In this document: piece by piece, positions 1 through 8,817 of the stretch | How the letters are laid out: every line of letters starts with the position of its first letter | How positions within the stretch are numbered: position 1 is the stretch's first letter | Assembly (NCBI RefSeq): GCF_018617875.1 | Contig: NZ_JACSKZ010000007.1 | Location: forward strand, 1-53,530 | Length of the DNA: 53,530 nt | DNA from: Exiguobacterium algae | Lineage (GTDB): Bacteria > Bacillota > Bacilli > Exiguobacteriales > Exiguobacteriaceae | Direction: 5' to 3' | The notes under the pieces: generated by a model | What the model was told of the DNA's origin: nothing | Databases searched by the model: none | The model's input: only the letters and a program-made list of their open reading frames with translations | Made by a program: the position numbers and the translations under genes

Positions 1-30
1 CCTGAGCCAGGATCAAACTCTCCAAAGAAT
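1..30 (-). rRNA. rrs: 16S ribosomal RNA, 5' end only
   Basis: The minus strand carries the universal start of bacterial 16S rRNA (GAGAGTTTGATCCTGGCTCAG) at bases 2-22. The gene therefore begins near base 30 and runs out of the window to the left. The exact mature 5' end is estimated by analogy with Bacillus 16S rRNA. Two promoters lie upstream in bases 142-263. Confidence 0.95.
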
Positions 31-141
31 TTGATATAGCTCGAAATTGACGAAGCTTGCGCTTCATTCAAAAATTGTAAAACTTTTTTGCCTCATCGTT
101 CAGTTTTCAAAGACCAAATCTGTCGTGTTAGCGACTTTTTA
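31..141 (-). other. Transcribed 5' leader of the rRNA operon
   Basis: This is the stretch between promoter P2 and the 16S start. It contains the sequence GGTCTTTGAAAACTGAAC (about 99-116, minus strand), which resembles the boxA-type antitermination and processing element of Bacillales rRNA leaders. An inverted repeat (GAAGCGCAAGCTTC, near 52-65) follows before the 16S start. No coding sequence is seen here. Confidence 0.6.
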
Positions 142-170
142 ATAATAGCGATTTGACTACCGAAAGTCAA
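142..170 (-). promoter_or_regulatory. rRNA operon promoter P2 (sigma-A)
   Basis: On the minus strand the -35 is TTGACT (165-170) and the -10 is TATTAT (142-147), with a 17-base spacer. Position relative to the 16S start and the presence of a second promoter upstream match the tandem promoter layout of Bacillus rRNA operons. Confidence 0.85.
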
Positions 171-234
171 CCACTTTTTATTATTTTTTTGTCATCTGTT
201 AGTTGTTCGAGGAACAACATCAGCGACGTTTATT

Positions 235-263
235 AATATATCAGCCTCGTCCATACCCGTCAA
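235..263 (-). promoter_or_regulatory. rRNA operon promoter P1 (sigma-A)
   Basis: On the minus strand the -35 is TTGACG (258-263) and the -10 is TATATT (235-240), with a 17-base spacer. It lies 93 bases upstream of P2, as in the paired promoters of Bacillus rRNA operons. Confidence 0.85.
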
Positions 264-325
264 CTGTTTTTCTAAAAAAACTTTATCAAATTTCTTATCA
301 ACCTGATTTTCATTCTTTTCACACT

Positions 326-357
326 AAAAAAAGCGCCTCTATTTTGACAGAGACGCC
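326..357 (-). terminator. Intrinsic terminator after kbaA
   Basis: On the minus strand a GC-rich stem (GCGTCTCT pairing with AGAGGCGC, one G-U pair) is followed by seven Ts. It separates the salA-kbaA unit from the rRNA promoters just downstream. Confidence 0.85.
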
Positions 358-370
358 TTCCTACATTGTT

Positions 371-1000
371 TTATGAAGATTTTGTCGACATTTGTTTTCC
401 TTTTTTCCCAGTCGATTGAGATGTTTGCTGTCCTGATTGCTGGAAACGGTGTAACATCAACACTTGATAAGCATTCGCAAATACTAAAGTAGCCAACGCC
501 GGCCATAGCAAAGCAATATCATCTGTAGCCTGCAAAGCCGGAATCCATTCAATCAGTGTAATGACGATCATTAAGAAGAGGGTCGGAATGAAAGCACTCG
601 CATTTGTTTGTTTCGCCTTACTAGCTGCAACCAACCAGGCGATCACCACTAGCACAACCATCTCTCCCACGTATCTCCACATATGACCACTGTCGAAAGC
701 GAGCATCCGCAAATACACAGCATCAAAGAGTGCAAACACAATCAATAGCACTTGGACCCGATTCCATAGTCGGGGGCCTCGGAAGATATCTAACCCTACA
801 CGATGGACAATTAGATAAGAAAAGAACCCCATCATACTGATTCCTGTCCATGTGCTGGAGTAACTTAGCGCTGTGACAATCGCTTCCCAAGAATGACTAA
901 CTAAATAACCTGGATTCGCTAATAGGTTCATAATGAACCCAAACAACGACCCGAATACGAGCGTTGTCCAAAACAAACGTAAAAAGCCTTGTACTTTCAT
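371..1000 (-). CDS. kbaA: KinB-signalling pathway activation protein KbaA
   Basis: This is a 209-residue integral membrane protein with about six hydrophobic segments and a short, basic, Ser/Thr/Lys-rich tail (from about residue 190). The stretch MGFFSYLIVHRVGLDIF (around residues 57-73) closely resembles B. subtilis KbaA, which is about 198 residues. In B. subtilis KbaA helps the sensor kinase KinB feed the sporulation phosphorelay. The gene sits 11 bases after salA, as expected from Bacillus order, though gerD, which normally lies between them, is missing. In a non-spore-former its role is unknown. The identity is a similarity judgement made by eye. Confidence 0.8.
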   Translation of the reverse strand: MKVQGFLRLFWTTLVFGSLFGFIMNLLANPGYLVSHSWEAIVTALSYSSTWTGISMMGFFSYLIVHRVGLDIFRGPRLWNRVQVLLIVFALFDAVYLRMLAFDSGHMWRYVGEMVVLVVIAWLVAASKAKQTNASAFIPTLFLMIVITLIEWIPALQATDDIALLWPALATLVFANAYQVLMLHRFQQSGQQTSQSTGKKGKQMSTKSS

Positions 1001-1011
1001 CTTTTACCGAT

Positions 1012-2043
1012 TCACCCTTCTATTTGTTGAATGACTGCCTGCGCTAACTCGTCATATGTGTTTTCGAACGGATGCCCATCCCGATAAACAGACGGTGCAA
1101 AATCTTCCTCGTTCTCATACGGTTGACCGAGAGGAATTTGAGCAAGCAACTTGCTCTTCAGCGCTTCCGACAATTTTTCTCCGCCTCCGTATCCGAAGAC
1201 GTATTCTTTCTCACCTGTCAGCTTACTTTCAAAGTAAGCCATATTTTCGATAATCCCGAGAAGCTTATGGTTCGTCTTAATGGCCATCGCTCCAGCACGT
1301 GCCGCGACAAAAGCTGCGGTCGCGTGAGGTGTCGTGACGATCAATTCTTGACAGGACGGGAGCATTGAGTGAATATCAAGCGCGACATCCCCTGTTCCCG
1401 GTGGTAAATCAAGAAGAAGATAGTCGAGATCTCCCCACTCCACGTCATTGAAGAAGTTGTTCAGCATTTTCCCTAACATTGGTCCACGCCAAATGACCGG
1501 TGCGTTGTCTTCTACAAAGAAGCCCATTGAAATCACTTTAACCCCAAACCGGTCAACCGGAATGATTTTTTCCCCACGGACGACCGGGCGCTCTTCGATC
1601 CCTAACATATCCGGAACGCTGAACCCGTAAATATCCGCATCAATCAATCCGACTTTCTTTCCAGCCCGGGCTAAAGCGACTGCCAAGTTAACAGAAACAG
1701 TCGATTTCCCGACGCCGCCTTTACCTGAAGCAATCGCGATAAATGTCGTCCCCGAGTTTTCCCGGAGAATTGCCGGTTTAGTTGCCTCTTTCAAACTCTC
1801 ATCATTCAATGCCTCAAAACGAAGGCCGACCGTCTTAAATCCTTTCCCCTTAAGCAGTGTGACGATTTCTTGTTGCAACTGAAGCTGTTCCCCGCTCCCC
1901 GTCTGCCCAAGCGCCACTTTCACACTGACATAATCCTCTTTAATACGGACGTCTTTTACCCCCGCAGTATCTCCAAGCGTTCGGTTGATCGTTGGATCAA
2001 CGAGCCCCGCTAATTCCTCACGTACTTGATCTACTGTAAGCAT
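1012..2043 (-). CDS. salA: Mrp/NBP35-family P-loop ATPase SalA
   Basis: The 343-residue protein has an N-terminal MIP18-like (DUF59) domain, about residues 1-75. A deviant Walker A P-loop follows (GKGGVGKST, 107-115), then a ParA/MinD-like ATPase core with DLPPGTGD near residue 215. The family binds ATP and can carry or transfer iron-sulfur clusters. In B. subtilis SalA acts on scoC transcription and so on exoprotease production. It starts with ATG behind AAGGGGGAAG. It lies downstream of the rpsI terminator with its own weak promoter and is followed 11 bases later by kbaA. An ApbC-type cluster-carrier role is equally possible from sequence alone. Confidence 0.88.
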   Translation of the reverse strand: MLTVDQVREELAGLVDPTINRTLGDTAGVKDVRIKEDYVSVKVALGQTGSGEQLQLQQEIVTLLKGKGFKTVGLRFEALNDESLKEATKPAILRENSGTTFIAIASGKGGVGKSTVSVNLAVALARAGKKVGLIDADIYGFSVPDMLGIEERPVVRGEKIIPVDRFGVKVISMGFFVEDNAPVIWRGPMLGKMLNNFFNDVEWGDLDYLLLDLPPGTGDVALDIHSMLPSCQELIVTTPHATAAFVAARAGAMAIKTNHKLLGIIENMAYFESKLTGEKEYVFGYGGGEKLSEALKSKLLAQIPLGQPYENEEDFAPSVYRDGHPFENTYDELAQAVIQQIEG

Positions 2044-2074
2044 TTCGCTTCCCCCTTCTATCTGTTTCGATATC

Positions 2075-2083
2075 AGTATATCA
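2075..2083 (-). promoter_or_regulatory. Probable extended -10 promoter of salA-kbaA
   Basis: The minus strand reads TGATATACT (extended -10 TGn plus TATACT), about 32 bases before the salA start. It lies just downstream of the rpsI terminator. No good -35 is seen, so the call rests on the -10 and its position. Confidence 0.5.
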
Positions 2084-2127
2084 AAAAAAGCGTTTTCTTG
2101 ACGGGTTCGGAATCGACTATTTCAAAC

Positions 2128-2158
2128 AAAAAACTCTCCACCCAAAAGGATGGAGAGT
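2128..2158 (-). terminator. Intrinsic terminator of rplM-rpsI
   Basis: An 11-bp perfect stem (ACTCTCCATCC with GGGTGGAGAGT), a TTTT loop and a run of Ts lie on the minus strand, 20 bases after the rpsI stop. Confidence 0.93.
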
Positions 2159-2177
2159 TCGAACCACATCGCGAAGA

Positions 2178-2570
2178 TTAACGCTTCGAGAATTGTGGTG
2201 CGCGACGAGCTGCTTTAAGACCGTATTTTTTACGTTCTTTCATACGAGCGTCACGAGTTAAGAAGCCTTTTTCTTTGAGGCTTGGACGGAATTCTGGGTC
2301 CGCTTGAAGAAGCGCACGTGATACGCCGTGGCGAATCGCTCCAGCTTGTCCAGTGTATCCACCACCGTTAACGTTAACGATTACATCGTATTTACCTTCT
2401 GTTTCAGTCAATACGAGTGGTGATTTAGCCATCATGATTAAAGTCTCATGACCGAAGTATTCTGAGATATCGCGGCCATTTACAACAACTTTACCGTCAC
2501 CTGCAACGAGGTGAACGCGAGCCACCGAGTGTTTGCGGCGGCCTGTTCCGTAGTAACGTACATCTGCCAT
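2178..2570 (-). CDS. rpsI: 30S ribosomal protein S9 (uS9)
   Basis: The 130-residue protein has the S9 hallmarks: [14 protein letters not shown] at the N-terminus, the [14 protein letters not shown] loop (around residues 69-82), and the invariant basic C-terminal tail ending in FSKR that reaches the tRNA in the P site. Length matches the family. It is the second gene of the rplM-rpsI unit, 25 bases after rplM, and ends in a strong terminator. Confidence 0.98.
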   Translation of the reverse strand: MADVRYYGTGRRKHSVARVHLVAGDGKVVVNGRDISEYFGHETLIMMAKSPLVLTETEGKYDVIVNVNGGGYTGQAGAIRHGVSRALLQADPEFRPSLKEKGFLTRDARMKERKKYGLKAARRAPQFSKR

Positions 2571-2595
2571 CGTTTAGTTCCTCCCTGTGTCTCGA

Positions 2596-3033
2596 TTAAC
2601 CGCGAAGTTCGTAAACTTCTGGTTTTTGTGCTTCGTGTTTGTGTTCAGCTCCAGCGTAAACGTGGAGTTTGTTGAATTGTTGACGACCGAGTGATCCTTT
2701 TGGAAGCATCCCTTTGATCGCGAGTTCAAGCATACGCTCTGGACGTTTTGCAAGAAGCTCTTTTGCAGTTTGTGATTTCAAACCGCCTGGGTGACCTGAA
2801 TGACGGTAGTAGATCTTGTCATTCAACTTGTTACCAGTCAATTTGATTTTCTCAGCGTTGATGATGATGACGTGGTCTCCGCAATCAACGTGTGGTGTGA
2901 AAGTCGGCTTGTGCTTACCGCGAAGAAGTGATGCTACTTCACTAGTCAAACGACCGAGTGTTTTGCCTTCTGCGTCGATAAGGAGCCATTTGCGTTCTAC
3001 TTCAGATGCTTTAGCCATGAATGTTGTGCGCAT
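2596..3033 (-). CDS. rplM: 50S ribosomal protein L13 (uL13)
   Basis: The 145-residue protein contains the L13 signature region: [14 protein letters not shown], then [16 protein letters not shown], with HSGHPGGLK in the middle. L13 is an early assembly protein that binds 23S rRNA. The ATG is placed behind a clear AGGAGGT. The gene has its own promoter inside the end of truA and a roughly 115-nt leader, which in Bacillales is the place of the L13 autoregulatory leader. Confidence 0.98.
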
Positions 3034-3147
3034 GTGGAATACCTCCTAGAAATGTCTGTTCACTTAATTTTTTTGATGCTTTATCATAATCCTAGTTTAC
3101 GGGGCTAAGATTGTGGTTCATCTCTAAATGTGAAAATGAAATGCCAA
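3034..3147 (-). promoter_or_regulatory. 5' leader of rplM-rpsI, candidate L13 leader RNA
   Basis: The roughly 114-nt untranslated leader can form an 8-bp stem: AATCTTAG (3105-3112) pairs with CTAGGATT (3088-3095), with one G-U pair, around a C-rich loop. Low-GC Gram-positives carry a conserved L13 leader at this place (Rfam L13_leader). Assignment is by position and foldability; I could not run a covariance model. Confidence 0.6.
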
Positions 3148-3152
3148 TGAAT

Positions 3153-3181
3153 ATAATACGATTTTATAGAGGGAATGTCAA
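3153..3181 (-). promoter_or_regulatory. Sigma-A promoter of rplM-rpsI
   Basis: The -35 TTGACA (3176-3181) and -10 TATTAT (3153-3158) are separated by 17 bases. The -35 hexamer overlaps the truA stop codon, so rplM-rpsI can be transcribed apart from the S10-spc-alpha-ecf-truA unit. Confidence 0.88.
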
Positions 3182-3918
3182 TCTACTTTTTCATAATTCA
3201 CATTCCATAAATACAAGCCATGGGGCGGTGCCGTAATCCCGGCCACCCGGCGGTCTCGTGCAGCTAACATCCGACTGATGTCTGCCGGCTCATATTTGCC
3301 TCTCCCAACCTCTATAAGCGTCCCAACCATAATCCGTACTTGGTTGTAGAGAAAGCCTGACCCGATAAAACGGAAAATCAACTCGCCTTCCGTCTCAAGA
3401 AGCTCAGCCGCATAGATTGTGCGAACGCGATCGACAACTTCTGCTTTCGTGACGGAAAAAGAAGTAAAGTCGTGCGTCCCGACCAATAACCGAATGGCTT
3501 GACGAATCCGCTCGACATCCAGGGGATAGGTCACAGTGACCGCATAGTGACGACGAAACGGATCGTCTTCCTGTCTTACGACATAGCGATACTCTTTTCG
3601 CTTGGCGCCGTATCGTGCATGAAATGACGCGTCTACTTCTTCGGCATCTTTAACCAAAATATCGTCCGGAAGCATAGCATTCAACGCTTTGACGAAACGG
3701 TCAGCCGGCATCCCTAACGAAGTATCAAAATGGAGGACTTGACCTAACGCATGGACACGTGCGTCCGTTCGACCTGAAGCCACAACTTTCACTTTGCCTC
3801 CATGCATCCGGGTCAGTACAGCCTCTATTTCAGCCTGAATTGTATTGCCGTTCGGCTGAACCTGATACCCTGCGTAGTTTGTTCCGTCATAGGAAATGGT
3901 TAATTTGATTCGTCTCAT
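3178..3918 (-). CDS. truA: tRNA pseudouridine(38-40) synthase TruA
   Basis: The 246-residue protein has the TruA catalytic motif SGRTDARVHALGQ, with the expected nucleophile Asp52. It also has the start FDGTNYxG-like segment (SYDGTNYAGYQ) and a C-terminal GSGFLYNQVRIMVGT motif. It converts uridines 38-40 in the anticodon arm of several tRNAs to pseudouridine. Its start overlaps the ecfT stop by 4 bases (ATGA), implying translational coupling with the ECF module, as in B. subtilis. Confidence 0.97.
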   Translation of the reverse strand: MRRIKLTISYDGTNYAGYQVQPNGNTIQAEIEAVLTRMHGGKVKVVASGRTDARVHALGQVLHFDTSLGMPADRFVKALNAMLPDDILVKDAEEVDASFHARYGAKRKEYRYVVRQEDDPFRRHYAVTVTYPLDVERIRQAIRLLVGTHDFTSFSVTKAEVVDRVRTIYAAELLETEGELIFRFIGSGFLYNQVRIMVGTLIEVGRGKYEPADISRMLAARDRRVAGITAPPHGLYLWNVNYEKVD

Positions 3919-4706
3919 CCAATCCCTCTCAATCCAAACAAAATGAGCGTAATGACGACAAACGAAAGAAGTAACGCCGTATCACGCCGATGCCACGTCA
4001 TTTCACGAAGCCGCGTTCTTCCTTCACCCCCACGGTACCCCCTTGCTTCCATCGCCGTAGCGAGGTCCTCAGCGCGCTTAAACGCCGAAATGAATAAAGG
4101 AATCAAAAGCGGGATGACTCCTTTTAAACGAGATTTCCATGGACCGCTCATCAAATCGACGCCCCGTGCTTGTTGCGCCTTCATGATCCGTTCGGTCTCA
4201 TCCGCCAAAGTAGGCAAAAAACGTAATGAAATCGACAGCATCAGTGCAATCTCATGGGCCGGAACCCGGAATCGTTCGAACGGACGGAGTCCCGCCTCTA
4301 TAGAATCCGTCAATTCCATCGGAGTGGTCGTCAACGTAACGAGTGTCGTCAACATCACAAGATAGAAGAAACGAAGCGAAACAATCAATCCCATGCGAAT
4401 CCCTTCAGAATAAATTTTGAAAGGCCCCCAATCCACCAAGAGCGTCCCATCCCGGTTAAAGAAGAGCTGGAGCAGCAAGGTAAACCCGATCAGGAATAAG
4501 ATCATCTTAAGACCATTCCATAAATAGCGCCAAGACAATTGAGATAGTTTGACAGCAATTAGCGTAAACGTCAGTAAAAACAGGTTTGTCCATAGGTTAT
4601 CCGCTAAAAACACGACCGGGATAAACCCGAGGATGAAGAGCGTCTTGGCTCGCGCATCGAGTGAGTGAAGCCAGGAGTGACCCGGTATATACTGCCCGAT
4701 AATCAT
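3915..4706 (-). CDS. ecfT: Energy-coupling factor transporter transmembrane protein EcfT
   Basis: The 263-residue membrane protein has several hydrophobic segments. It carries two Ala-Arg-Gly coupling-helix motifs (QQARGVD near residue 178, MEARGYRGG near 223) by which EcfT contacts the ATPase pair. It forms the shared scaffold of group II ECF transporters and accepts different vitamin- or metal-specific S components, none of which is encoded here. It overlaps ecfA2 and truA by 4 bases on either side. Confidence 0.95.
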   Translation of the reverse strand: MIIGQYIPGHSWLHSLDARAKTLFILGFIPVVFLADNLWTNLFLLTFTLIAVKLSQLSWRYLWNGLKMILFLIGFTLLLQLFFNRDGTLLVDWGPFKIYSEGIRMGLIVSLRFFYLVMLTTLVTLTTTPMELTDSIEAGLRPFERFRVPAHEIALMLSISLRFLPTLADETERIMKAQQARGVDLMSGPWKSRLKGVIPLLIPLFISAFKRAEDLATAMEARGYRGGEGRTRLREMTWHRRDTALLLSFVVITLILFGLRGIG

Positions 4707-5581
4707 GAGACCCCTCCTTCAATCTGTGAGGCGATCCAGTCAGCCAGCTCGGTCTCCGTCCTTACGAAAGGTACTTCGGTTACACCGAAGGCTGGAGCGA
4801 CATCACGGGCCAATCGCAGCACATGTGGAATATCGAGTTGAAGTTCACGCACAAGCGACTCATCCTGAAACAACTCGAACGGGTTGCCGTCAAAGGCGAC
4901 CTGTCCTTTTTCCATGACCACGACACGTTCCGCATAGGCGAGCACGTCATCCATGTCATGTGACACAAGAATCAAAGTCAAATTCAACTCTTCTCTTAAA
5001 CGTTTAAAGAGCGAGAGCATATCGCGTCTCCCAATCGGATCAAGTCCGGCTGTCGGTTCATCGACGATGAGCACATCGGGACGGCTCGCTAAGACGCCTG
5101 CAATCGCGACACGGCGCATCTGCCCCCCTGAGAGATCGAATGGGGAACGTTCCCATAGCGATTCATCTAATCCGACGAGACGAAGTGCCTCATGGGCACG
5201 CTCTTTCGCTTCGGCTTCTGTCGCGCCAAAGTTGCGCGGACCGAACATCACGTCGCGTTCGACCGTCTCTTCAAATAATTGATGTTCAGGATATTGAAAG
5301 ACGAGCCCAACGCGGCGCCGAAGCGGTAAGAGGTTCTGTTTTTTGTCACGACGCGATCGGATTGGCGTCACGATGAGATCATCCACCACAACGCGCCCTT
5401 TCGTCGGTCGCAGGAGTCCGTTCATGTGCTGAACGAGCGTCGACTTCCCGGACCCGGTATGTCCAAGAAACGCAACAAGCGCTCCCGACGGAATGGTTAC
5501 ATTCACATCGCGCAGCGCGGTTCGTTCAAACGGAGTATTTAATTGATATTGATACGTCACTTCTTCAATGCGTATTGGCAT
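4703..5581 (-). CDS. ecfA2: Energy-coupling factor transporter ATP-binding protein EcfA2
   Basis: The 292-residue ABC ATPase has Walker A GHTGSGKST (40-48), a Q-loop (FQYPEHQLFE), the signature LSGGQMRRVAIAG and Walker B VLIVDEPTAGLDP with the catalytic Glu, then an H-loop (VSHDMDDV). It forms the ATPase dimer with EcfA1 to drive EcfT and an S component. The start overlaps the end of ecfA1 by 25 bases, so the pair is probably translationally coupled. Confidence 0.95.
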   Translation of the reverse strand: MPIRIEEVTYQYQLNTPFERTALRDVNVTIPSGALVAFLGHTGSGKSTLVQHMNGLLRPTKGRVVVDDLIVTPIRSRRDKKQNLLPLRRRVGLVFQYPEHQLFEETVERDVMFGPRNFGATEAEAKERAHEALRLVGLDESLWERSPFDLSGGQMRRVAIAGVLASRPDVLIVDEPTAGLDPIGRRDMLSLFKRLREELNLTLILVSHDMDDVLAYAERVVVMEKGQVAFDGNPFELFQDESLVRELQLDIPHVLRLARDVAPAFGVTEVPFVRTETELADWIASQIEGGVS

Positions 5582-6393
5582 AGATGGTTCACCAACTCCG
5601 AATGTTGTAGCATCAGACGATCGAGTGGAATGCCTCGTTCCTTCAGTTCGAGTTGCATCCGTACAATGAACGGGACATCCAGTTGGATGGCACGTAACGC
5701 TTCCGGATGTTGAAACACGTCTTCAGGTGTTCCGGTCATTGCGATTTTCCCTTTGGACAATGCAATGATACGGTCGGCAAACAATACTTCGTCGAGCTCG
5801 TGGGTAATGGCAACGACAGTCATCCCTTCCGAGACGAGCTGTTGCACCGTTTGTAACACCTCTTGCCGCCCAATTGGGTCAAGCATCGAGGTCGCTTCAT
5901 CGAGCACGAGGACATGCGGGCGCATTGCGAGAGCCGCAGCAATCGCAACGCGCTGCTTTTGTCCACCGGATAACTGATGCGGTTCACGGTCCGCTAGTTC
6001 CGATAATCCAACGCGCGCTAGACTGTCATCAATTCGACGAACCATTTCTTGACGTGGAAGTCCCATGTTTTCGAGAGAGAATGCCACATCATCGCGCACG
6101 GTCGCCCCGACAAATTGATTGTCAGGATTTTGAAAGACGACCCCGATCCGTGTTCGAACGTCCCACACGTCTGTGGCGTTCGATGGATCGAGTGTCTCTA
6201 CGCGGACTTCTCCTTGTTCAGGAATAAGAAGTCCGTTCCACAGCTTTGTCAGTGTCGACTTGCCGGAACCGTTATGACCGACAATCGCGAGCCATTCCCC
6301 TTTGTATACATCGAGCGACAAGCCATCTAAGGCCGGCTCGGTTTGTCCAGGGTAACGAAACACGATCTCTCGTACCATAATTTGTGATTCCAT
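5557..6393 (-). CDS. ecfA1: Energy-coupling factor transporter ATP-binding protein EcfA1
   Basis: The 278-residue ABC ATPase has Walker A GHNGSGKST (39-47), signature LSGGQKQRVAIA and Walker B VLVLDEATSMLDP. It pairs with EcfA2. I start it at the ATG at 6393 (MESQIMVRE) because AAAGGAG lies 7 bases upstream. A start at 6435 would extend the protein by 14 unconserved residues and lacks such a site. The gene follows rplQ at the end of the alpha cluster, the conserved Firmicutes position, with a weak hairpin between them. Confidence 0.95.
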   Translation of the reverse strand: MESQIMVREIVFRYPGQTEPALDGLSLDVYKGEWLAIVGHNGSGKSTLTKLWNGLLIPEQGEVRVETLDPSNATDVWDVRTRIGVVFQNPDNQFVGATVRDDVAFSLENMGLPRQEMVRRIDDSLARVGLSELADREPHQLSGGQKQRVAIAAALAMRPHVLVLDEATSMLDPIGRQEVLQTVQQLVSEGMTVVAITHELDEVLFADRIIALSKGKIAMTGTPEDVFQHPEALRAIQLDVPFIVRMQLELKERGIPLDRLMLQHSELVNHLCQYALKK

Positions 6394-6419
6394 GGGTCGA
6401 CTCCTTTCCGATGTGGAAA

Positions 6420-6446
6420 CAGGGCAATACGTCACCGCATGCCCTG
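6420..6446 (-). terminator. Weak hairpin between rplQ and ecfA1, possible partial terminator
   Basis: CAGGGCA pairs with TGCCCTG across a 13-base loop and is followed by only three Ts. This may lower expression of the ECF genes relative to the ribosomal genes. The short T run makes full termination unlikely. Confidence 0.4.
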
Positions 6447-6462
6447 TTGACTGCCTAATAAA

Positions 6463-6816
6463 TTAGACGAGTTCGATGATTACAACTTCTGCACCATCGC
6501 CGCGGCGTGGGCCGACTTTCATGATGCGTGTGTATCCACCTTGACGTTCAGCGTAGCGTGGAGCCACGTCTTCGAACAATTTTTGGATAGCGTCTTTTTC
6601 TCCAGCGTTCTCTTTACGAACGAATGAAGCTACTTGACGACGGGCATGAAGATCGCCACGTTTCCCAAGAGTGATCAATTTTTCAACGACTGGGCGAAGT
6701 TCTTTCGCTTTTTGTTCAGTTGTTTGAATGCGCTCGTTGATGATTAGGTCAGTTGCAAGATCACGCAAAAGCGCCTTGCGTTGCGAGCTTGTACGGCCAA
6801 GTTTCGAATAAGCCAT
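6463..6816 (-). CDS. rplQ: 50S ribosomal protein L17 (bL17)
   Basis: The 117-residue protein begins [20 protein letters not shown], the L17 signature, and ends in the [12 protein letters not shown] strand. L17 lies near the peptide exit tunnel. It is the last ribosomal gene of the alpha cluster, 24 bases after rpoA, with a good ribosome-binding site (GGAGGG). Confidence 0.98.
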   Translation of the reverse strand: MAYSKLGRTSSQRKALLRDLATDLIINERIQTTEQKAKELRPVVEKLITLGKRGDLHARRQVASFVRKENAGEKDAIQKLFEDVAPRYAERQGGYTRIMKVGPRRGDGAEVVIIELV

Positions 6817-6840
6817 TACATTTCCCTCCTTCGGTTGAAC

Positions 6841-7785
6841 TTAGTCTTCTTTACGCAAGCCCAAACCGAGTTCGTCCAACTTGTGTTGAACTTCTTCGAG
6901 TGATTTACGTCCGAGGTTACGAACTTTCATCATCTCTTCCTCTGATTTGTTTGCGAGTTCTTGAACAGTGTTGATGCCAGCGCGCTTCAAGCAGTTGTAC
7001 GAGCGAACAGAGAGATCGAGTTCTTCAATCGTCATTTCGAGTACTTTTTCTTTTTGGTCTTCTTCTTTCTCGACCATGATTTCTGCATTGAGAGCTTCAT
7101 CTGTCAATCCAACGAAGATGTTCAAGTGTTCTGTCAAAATTTTAGCGCCTAATGATACAGCTTCTTCCGGACGAATTGAACCATCTGTCCACACGTCTAA
7201 TAAAAGCTTATCAAAGCTTGCATCTTGACCGACACGTGTTTTATCTACTTCGTAGTTCACGCGTTGAATCGGTGTATAGATCGAATCGATTGGAATGACC
7301 CCAATCGGCATATCATCACGTTTGTTATCTTCTGCCTGGACGTAACCACGACCACGGCGAGCAGTCAAACGCATGCGAAGCGTCGCGTTGTCAGCGAGAG
7401 TCGCGATGTGGAGCTCAGGATTCAAGATTTCAACGTCGCTATCATGGGTAATGTCTGCCGCAGTGACAGCACCGGCACTTGAAACGTTAATCTCAAGCGT
7501 TTTCTCTTCTTCCGAGTACACCTTGAGTGCTAACTTCTTGAGGTTTAATACGATTTGAGTCACGTCTTCGACGACACCGTCAATCGTAGAGAACTCGTGA
7601 AGCACGCCATCGATTTGAACCGCTGTTACCGCTGCCCCTGGGAGCGATGACAATAGAATTCGACGTAGTGAGTTACCGAGAGTAGTGCCATATCCACGTT
7701 CAAGCGGTTCCACTACGAATTTACCGAACGTAGCATCCTCGCTGATTTCGACCGTTTCGATCTTTGGTTTTTCAATCTCGATCAT
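6841..7785 (-). CDS. rpoA: DNA-directed RNA polymerase subunit alpha
   Basis: The 314-residue protein has an N-terminal dimerisation domain (to about residue 230, with [21 protein letters not shown] near 30-50). An acidic linker (EKEEDQKEK) follows, then a C-terminal domain ([17 protein letters not shown], then LGRKSLEEV) that contacts UP elements and activators. Length equals that of B. subtilis. The leader between rpsK and rpoA (7786-7876) holds a small GCAGTT/AACTGC hairpin. Confidence 0.99.
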   Translation of the reverse strand: MIEIEKPKIETVEISEDATFGKFVVEPLERGYGTTLGNSLRRILLSSLPGAAVTAVQIDGVLHEFSTIDGVVEDVTQIVLNLKKLALKVYSEEEKTLEINVSSAGAVTAADITHDSDVEILNPELHIATLADNATLRMRLTARRGRGYVQAEDNKRDDMPIGVIPIDSIYTPIQRVNYEVDKTRVGQDASFDKLLLDVWTDGSIRPEEAVSLGAKILTEHLNIFVGLTDEALNAEIMVEKEEDQKEKVLEMTIEELDLSVRSYNCLKRAGINTVQELANKSEEEMMKVRNLGRKSLEEVQHKLDELGLGLRKED

Positions 7786-7876
7786 CTGAACCCCTCCTTG
7801 AGTATATCCTGCCGTGCAGTTTGAACTGCTTAGTATAAGCTGTCGTGCTAGGTGAGCCCTTCACACGCTCAGGCGA

Positions 7877-8272
7877 TTATACGCGGCGACGTTTTGGAGG
7901 GCGGCAACCGTTGTGCGGAACTGGAGTTACGTCACGGATTGCAGTTACTTCGAGACCAGTAGCTTGGAGTGCACGGATAGCCGCTTCACGTCCAGCACCA
8001 GGACCTTTAACGTTTACTTCAACTGTACGCATACCGTTGTCCATTGCAACTTTTGCTGCAGTTTCAGCAGCCATTTGTGCTGCGAATGGAGTCGATTTAC
8101 GTGATCCGCGGAATCCGAGGTTACCAGAAGTAGCCCATGAGATTGCGTTACCTTGCGTATCAGTGATTGTAATGATTGTGTTGTTGAATGTAGAACGGAT
8201 GTGTACGATTCCGGATTCAACATGTTTTTTAACTTTACGTTTTGAACGTACGTTTTGCTTACGTTTCGCCAT
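7877..8272 (-). CDS. rpsK: 30S ribosomal protein S11 (uS11)
   Basis: The 131-residue protein has the S11 signature, with [28 protein letters not shown] and the C-terminal [18 protein letters not shown]. It lies in the 30S platform near the E-site codon. It is 16 bases after rpsM in the conserved order rpsM-rpsK-rpoA-rplQ. Confidence 0.98.
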   Translation of the reverse strand: MAKRKQNVRSKRKVKKHVESGIVHIRSTFNNTIITITDTQGNAISWATSGNLGFRGSRKSTPFAAQMAAETAAKVAMDNGMRTVEVNVKGPGAGREAAIRALQATGLEVTAIRDVTPVPHNGCRPPKRRRV

Positions 8273-8288
8273 TGTTCAATTCCCTCCT

Positions 8289-8654
8289 TTACTTCTTCTT
8301 GTTCGCTACTGTACGGCGTGGGCCTTTACGAGTACGCGAGTTGTTCTTCGTGTTTTGACCGCGAACAGGGAGACTACGGCGATGACGGATACCGCGGTAT
8401 GCGCCGATCTCGATCAAACGTTTGATGTTAAGTGAAACTTCACGACGAAGGTCACCTTCAACTTTGATTCCGTCAATTGCTTCACGGATACGGTTGAGTT
8501 CATCTTCTGTAAGGTCGCGTGTGCGTGTCTCTTCTGATACGTTAGCAGCCTTCAAAATTTCTTGTGCTTTTGTTTTACCAATACCATAGATGTATGTGAG
8601 CGAAATAACGATACGTTTTTCGCGTGGAATATCTACACCAGCAATACGTGCCAT
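8289..8654 (-). CDS. rpsM: 30S ribosomal protein S13 (uS13)
   Basis: The 121-residue protein begins [19 protein letters not shown]. It has the helix-hairpin-helix [12 protein letters not shown] and a basic extended tail ([18 protein letters not shown]) that contacts the P-site tRNA. Position and length are typical. Confidence 0.98.
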   Translation of the reverse strand: MARIAGVDIPREKRIVISLTYIYGIGKTKAQEILKAANVSEETRTRDLTEDELNRIREAIDGIKVEGDLRREVSLNIKRLIEIGAYRGIRHRRSLPVRGQNTKNNSRTRKGPRRTVANKKK

Positions 8655-8673
8655 GTGTGCACCTCCTCTGAAA

Positions 8674-8817
<144 letters not shown>

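Noticed and set aside
7845-8435. 196-codon open frame on the plus strand opposite rpsK and rpsM
   Set aside because: It lies wholly antisense to two certain ribosomal genes, has no ribosome-binding site and no recognisable family; it is a shadow frame.
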